Below, one piece after another: positions 27,729 through 32,070 of a DNA stretch of 32,070 nt. Position 1 is the stretch's first letter. Each line of letters starts with the position of its first letter. The translations under genes and the position numbers were made by a program. The notes under the pieces were generated by a model. The model saw only the letters and a program-made list of their open reading frames with translations, was not told the origin of the DNA and ran no database searches. Origin of the DNA: Bigelowiella natans CCMP2755 (lineage: Eukaryota > Cercozoa > Chlorarachniophyceae); the NCBI GenBank assembly GCA_000320545.1, contig ADNK01003347.1, positions 1 to 32,070 of the forward strand, in the 5' to 3' direction.

Positions 27729-29830
27729 TATGAAGAAAGGATTCCAACCCGAATGAAAGGTATTACACTGTATTACTCATCGCTGAATTTTGTTTCGCTA
27801 AACAATCCCCCACCCCACCGAGACTAGCAATTACTGAACATCACCTCGAAGCACTCCGTAAAATTACGCTCTACGGCCAACATCAATGGCGTTTCACCCC
27901 GCCGCGCCCCTAAGTTGGGATTAGCATTTGCGTCGAGGAGGAGCTGTAGCATGGGGGCAGACCTCCGGATGACCTGCAAAAAAGCATAGAGCGAGAGGCG
28001 GAAGGAAGGGAGAAGACGGTTATTCGGTTCCAAAAGCGACCTCTCACACGCAACACCGTACCCCCTTACGAGTGCCCCATGATAAACAATTTGCGTGTCG
28101 CTTTACTTCCTCACATGCTTAGGATAGAGAAAGGAAGGAAATCTGATGTGTCAATGTGTCTCAGCATAGTATCCGCGCGTGTTTGTAGAGGCACCGCGAT
28201 GTGGAGAGCGGAAAGGTGCTGCTCGAACGTCTGTGCGTCGACGTCGGCCTTCATCGCTAGAAGCCTTGCAACACACCAATCGTCGTTTTTATTAACTGTG
28301 CGGGGACACATTTAAGTGTTTGTTTTTTATAGAAAGAGAGAAATGATCAACAATGCCTGAAGCGAGCAGTGCGCGTTTGGCAACGCTTATAATGAAGGAG
28401 GAAACACTACAATAGAATTAGATAAAACCCTTACAGAAGTTTCAACGACGACCGACAGAGCAGCAGCAGAATAATAATAATAATAATGACAGCAAACAAC
28501 ACCACAGTCGGTGACACGGGTTTCAGAGAAAGAAAGTGCTCGGTTTTGAGCGGAAAAAGCCTTACGCTTTGACTATTTCCGTGCTGTTGTTCTTCACCGC
28601 CTCGATCAGCGCGCTGCCATATCTGCCCGCGCAAGCAGAGGTTTCATACGAAGTTACACATCACATAAAAGCAGATCATTGTGTCAGCTCCAAAGTCACT
28701 CGCCCAACTCGAAGCTAACCGCAAACGGCTATCTGTCGCCCTTGGCCTTAGCAAGGTTTTGACCGGGAAATATGAAAACCATCGCTTGTCGTGAACACAC
28801 ACTCACACTATAAGTTACCCTGGTAATAGCACGTTTGGATTCGCCCCTATTGATGATAAAATGCCGTCGTAAGGCGATAACATATCATGCCATTTGCAAC
28901 TGCGTGCCCCATACCCGTCCCCCCTTTTCCCAATCTCCTCCCCCTTTCGATGAATCAATTTCGCCTTTTTAAATCTTCTTCTTCTTCTTCTTCTTCTTCT
29001 TCTTCTACTGCTGTTGCTGCTACTCGGCATCAATCTACACAAGGCAGCAGATCTTGCAAATATGAGTCACCAGAGAGAAGAAGCATATCCATCATCCTTA
29101 TATCGTTTCGGCGCACAGCTAGCAGAAGGGGCGTCTCACAAACTTGGCCTACGATTAATACATACACACATACCCAAATAAAGAAGAAGTCAGTCTTGAC
29201 GTTTGAACGACGCGCGCGCAAGCCCTCTCCTAATCCGTCGTATTTATTTATCGATCTTACAATTCCTGTAACATACGCTTCCCCCCCCTCCCCCCCCTTT
29301 CCCCGTTTGGAGGAGCCAGTCGATGATACCGCTTCTTCCATCGTTCTCTCCTTTCTTGTTGATCATGCCTTTGTTGACATCGCACCCTAAAATGTATAGA
29401 ATACCAAAATAAGAAAATACGAAAAAACAACGGCGTGCGTAATGCTGAGGAGGCAGCGAGAAATCATAACATTGAAACTATCGACAAGTCCCGGAAACAC
29501 GCACTATACGCAACGAGCAGCCAATGTAGTGCATGAATCAAAATTCCAAGAAAAATGCGGCGAACATCAAATATTGGACTCTGCCCACTATTCGGGACTC
29601 GCGACTTTGTTCCACGTTTGATAGTGTCGCAGGGCGAGAGTGGCCAGCACTTTATTTTATGCCTATTGCGACTTTTTTTTGAAAATGTAGAGTTTGGCAA
29701 AAACTTGTGCACCAGCATTCAGAAGCAGCCGCGCGCATTCACGATAGCCCCGCAACACACTCAAAAACAACGGGGACACCTGAGAAAGAGAAAAGAAAGA
29801 GCGATACGAATGTTTCCTATCAAATTCACA

Positions 29831-29874
<44 letters not shown>

Positions 29875-29915
29875 GTGATGAGGCAAACCTGTGCGTGCGC
29901 ACACACACAGATATA

Positions 29916-29957
<42 letters not shown>

Positions 29958-29958
29958 G

Positions 29959-30007
<49 letters not shown>

Positions 30008-30019
30008 GAGTAAGAGATC

Positions 30020-30055
<36 letters not shown>

Positions 30056-30808
30056 GATCATGCCTACACCTAGTTCTCCCTCAGATCATAACCTCGGATA
30101 TCTGCCATCTCCATTACTATATTTACAATAGGGACCGCATTATCATTATTACTATTATTATTATTATTATAATTGCTAATATTATTACATTGTCAACAGG
30201 TGCGAAATCCACGTCAGGCTTTCCGTTTTCCAGCATCATCGCAAGAGCCCTCGAGTCATTGTGCTGCACGGCCAGCAACAGCGGCGTGACTCCATTCTCG
30301 TTGGGACTGCCCAAGAGGGAGGGGGGGGGGGAGGGAGGGTGAAACTATATTGCGGGGACGACTTGGAAGTATTTAGTTTGAGAATATGGCGCATATCAAG
30401 ATGATGCGAATCGAAGAACAAAGCAAGAAGCTACTCGACTCCCTCCACCCCCCACCCCCTCGCTCTCTATAATAACACACCGGTCGCAGTCGGCCCCAAG
30501 AGAAATCGCTCGCTGTAGTTACAAGAAAGATGGGCAGAGGGAGAAGAATCAAAAGCGATATTCTGTTTGTCTGCATGCCTTCACGTGTTGATATGATTCG
30601 TGGCATCGCCTCCCCTTCTCATTCCCTCTCACCGTCCAAAACCACCATTTCTCTCTTGTTTTCTTTCAATGTTTTGTATGAGCATGAGAGAGTGTGCGTG
30701 CGTATTCTTTCAACGGCAAAGTAACCTCAATAGCCCCATAGCTTCTCTCCGCGACAGCCATAAACAATACGCCTACATTGTATACACACACAAACACACA
30801 CAGACACA

Positions 30809-30867
<59 letters not shown>

Positions 30868-31703
30868 CACAGAAAGGCAGCACACAAGAGCGGACGCAAC
30901 AGCGGTGGTGGCGATGATGATATCCATGACGGGACTGACTGATTACCGGGAGAGCTCATGACGCCCTCGTTGATATCGACGCCACACCTACATGCATGCA
31001 GCAGGGGTCATGATGGCTGACGATGATGACGACGATGAGCATCATTGGAAAAGGAAGATGAACATCAGGACGGCTGTAGAGCGCATCGTCGTGTTATACG
31101 CATACGCATCGTGCTCCTCCAGGAGCTCTTTCGAAACATGACTTCATTTAACTACGCATCGGGTTGCTAGTTTCCTACTCTTCCACGAGGAAGCTCATTG
31201 CCCAGGCATTGTCGTGCATGGCGCTCACTCCAAGACAGCTCACCTGAGATGGCAGCGAAGATAAGATGAAGCGAAAGGTGTCTCATGTTCCCGCGAATTG
31301 GTTATGTCAACTAGATGCGTCGATGCATCAATAGTAAAGGAATGGGGTGTTCCCGGCTCTCATCGAGCTGAAAGCACAGATGTGATTCTCTCCTCGACGG
31401 AAGGAGAAAATAAAGGACAGCAGAAATCGGAATATTCGTCATTCAACCCCCCCCCCCCCCTCCCCCCTCCCTCCTTTACAAGCCTTTCCAAGTGGGTAGT
31501 TAGGTTTGTATGTGACATCGGAGCCATCATGAAAAGGACCACGAAGCATGATGCAACCTACTGCAGCAATCAATGTTGCTGCGAGATCACCGCCCCTCCC
31601 CTCCCCTCTCCCCCAACACTTTCCACCTCGTCCTTTCTCAGAGCAGAGGGGTCTGCCTGGTGGCGCTCTACCAGCATCCTCGCGCATTCATTGTGCCCGC
31701 ACG
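26257..31703 (-). CDS. Ankyrin-repeat protein, at least 20 small exons; 5' end not found
   Basis: Exons 5' to 3': 31703-31627, 31557-31480, 31243-31179, 30987-30947, 30772-30726, 30512-30481, 30306-30189, 29779-29705, 29580-29505 (weak), 29386-29330, 29142-29071, 28846-28819, 28622-28566, 28264-28195, 27973-27845, 27553-27476, 27119-27043, 26874-26824, 26493-26448, 26340-26257; about 452 residues. Phases agree at every junction, and joining restores 33-residue ankyrin repeats: GADCDRPNENGVTPLLLAVQ, GYRECARLLLNAGAQ, MLQLLLDANANPN, RRGETPLMLAV, RMTPLLYAVVQGN, YLIKKGADPYLKDEKGKTA. The protein ends EDLMGTAAANY. Ankyrin stacks bind other proteins; there is no enzymatic domain, so the role is unknown. 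Between 31480 and 31243 the repeat is about ten residues short, so an exon may be missing there. Introns hold long microsatellites. Confidence 0.82.
26776..26810. repeat. (CTA)n trinucleotide array
   Basis: About 11 CTA units in the ankyrin gene intron 26494-26823, ending 15-20 bases downstream of the donor on the sense strand. Confidence 0.65.
26940..26999. repeat. CT-rich repeats in ankyrin intron
   Basis: Two (CT)n runs separated by a C-rich spacer, repeated as CTCTCTTGCCCTCCCCC. On the sense (minus) strand they read GA. Confidence 0.6.
27645..27726. repeat. (TA)n followed by (GT)n microsatellite
   Basis: About 22 TA units then about 17 GT units, in the ankyrin gene intron 27554-27844. 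Confidence 0.75.
28977..29005. repeat. (TTC)n trinucleotide array
   Basis: About 9 TTC units in the ankyrin gene intron 28847-29070; GAA on the sense strand. Confidence 0.65.
29837..30053. repeat. Compound CT / CA / GA / CA microsatellite
   Basis: (CT)n at 29837-29872, (CA)n at about 29902-29953, (GA)n at about 29956-30010, (CA)n at about 30022-30053, all in the intron 29780-30188. Long frames on both strands here are repeat translations (for example Leu-Ser or Cys-Val runs), not genes. Confidence 0.8.
30782..30865. repeat. (CA)n-(GA)n compound microsatellite
   Basis: In the intron 30773-30946. In sense it reads (TC)n then (TG)n and runs to within about 10 bases of the acceptor, so it forms the pyrimidine-rich tract of that splice site. 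Confidence 0.7.
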
Positions 31704-31834
31704 CTATGTATGGTGGGAGGGAGAGGCATGGAAATCACAACGCATTCTCGCATACATGCATGGAAACACCGTTGTCGAGGAAGGAGGGAGAGCTTTCGTG
31801 CAGACGCAGGGATTGTTTATAGAGAAAGGAGAGC

Positions 31835-31865
<31 letters not shown>

Positions 31866-32070
31866 AAAAACCCTTTTAAATTTTTCCAAATTGGGGGCCA
31901 CCCCAACCCCGCCCAAAGGGGGGGTTGACCCGCACTCTCCCCCCCGTCTTTTTTAATGTAAGACCCCCCCCCCCCCCCCTTCTAGAAAGATGTTTATTTT
32001 GATGTCCCGCGCAAAAAAAAGGCCCCGCCCCAAAAGAAGGCCAGGGGCCCCAGTGTTCCCCCCCGAAAAT
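31704..32070. other. Window end with G/C homopolymers, likely low-quality sequence
   Basis: From about 31835 the sequence turns into stretched homopolymers (24 G, then blocks of C, A, T and G of 4-17), ending with ccccaaaagaaggcc-type blocks. This resembles the unreliable tail of a Sanger read or a contig end rather than biology. No exon of the ankyrin gene could be placed here. Confidence 0.55.

Noticed and set aside
29663-30061. 132-residue minus-strand ORF
   Set aside because: Mostly translated microsatellite. Only its last part (29705-29779) is a real ankyrin exon, which is annotated as such.
1-32070. tRNA, rRNA or CRISPR array
   Set aside because: No T-arm/A-box pattern or rRNA core sequence was noticed on either strand, and the repeats present are microsatellites or promoter-type units, not CRISPR spacers. 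A covariance-model scan would be decisive.

Overview
This is nuclear DNA of an intron-rich, probably flagellated unicellular eukaryote. Evidence: GT-AG introns whose phases rejoin recognisable proteins, a tubulin tyrosine ligase-like enzyme, a heterotrimeric G-protein alpha subunit, a dynein-derived protein, a nucleus-encoded mitochondrial ribosomal protein, and very many dinucleotide microsatellites, most of them in introns. Intron density and domain style would suit a protist alga such as a cryptophyte or chlorarachniophyte, but nothing here fixes the lineage. All exon borders below were read by hand from open frames, splice dinucleotides, phase and family similarity; none has transcript support.

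Layout: (1) 342-3556 (+), a TTLL-type tubulin ligase with a long C-terminal extension. (2) 4206-6067 (-), a five-exon gene of unknown family. (3) 6300-7100, a duplicated fragment encoding the same C-terminal peptide twice. (4) 7254-9585 (+), a truncated, apparently ATPase-dead dynein heavy-chain relative (linker, AAA1, AAA2) ending in a CaaX box. (5) 10028-11530 (+), two small nuclear-looking proteins, a coiled coil and a SUMO-interacting-motif protein; the second lies behind an array of five CACGTG boxes. (6) 12051-13638 (-), G-alpha, head to head with (7) 14239-15960 (+), an unknown protein with a signal-peptide-like start. (8) 16650-19226 (-), an intronless 858-residue U-box / VWA / alpha-kinase / FYVE protein. 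(9) 19.4-21.3 kb, a CTAG-rich island with one weak small gene. (10) 21492-22136 (-), mitochondrial ribosomal protein mL41. (11) 22744-25249 (+), a six-exon coiled-coil protein. (12) 26257-31703 (-), an ankyrin-repeat gene cut into at least 20 exons, its 5' end not found. The last ~240 bases look like poor-quality sequence.

The genes do not form a single pathway. Common themes are cytoskeleton and cilia (TTLL, dynein relative, coiled coil), signalling at membranes (acylated G-alpha, prenylated dynein relative, FYVE kinase/ligase) and ubiquitin/SUMO (U-box, SIM). The strongest candidates for something undescribed are the dynein-derived CaaX pseudo-motor and the four-domain U-box/VWA/alpha-kinase/FYVE protein.
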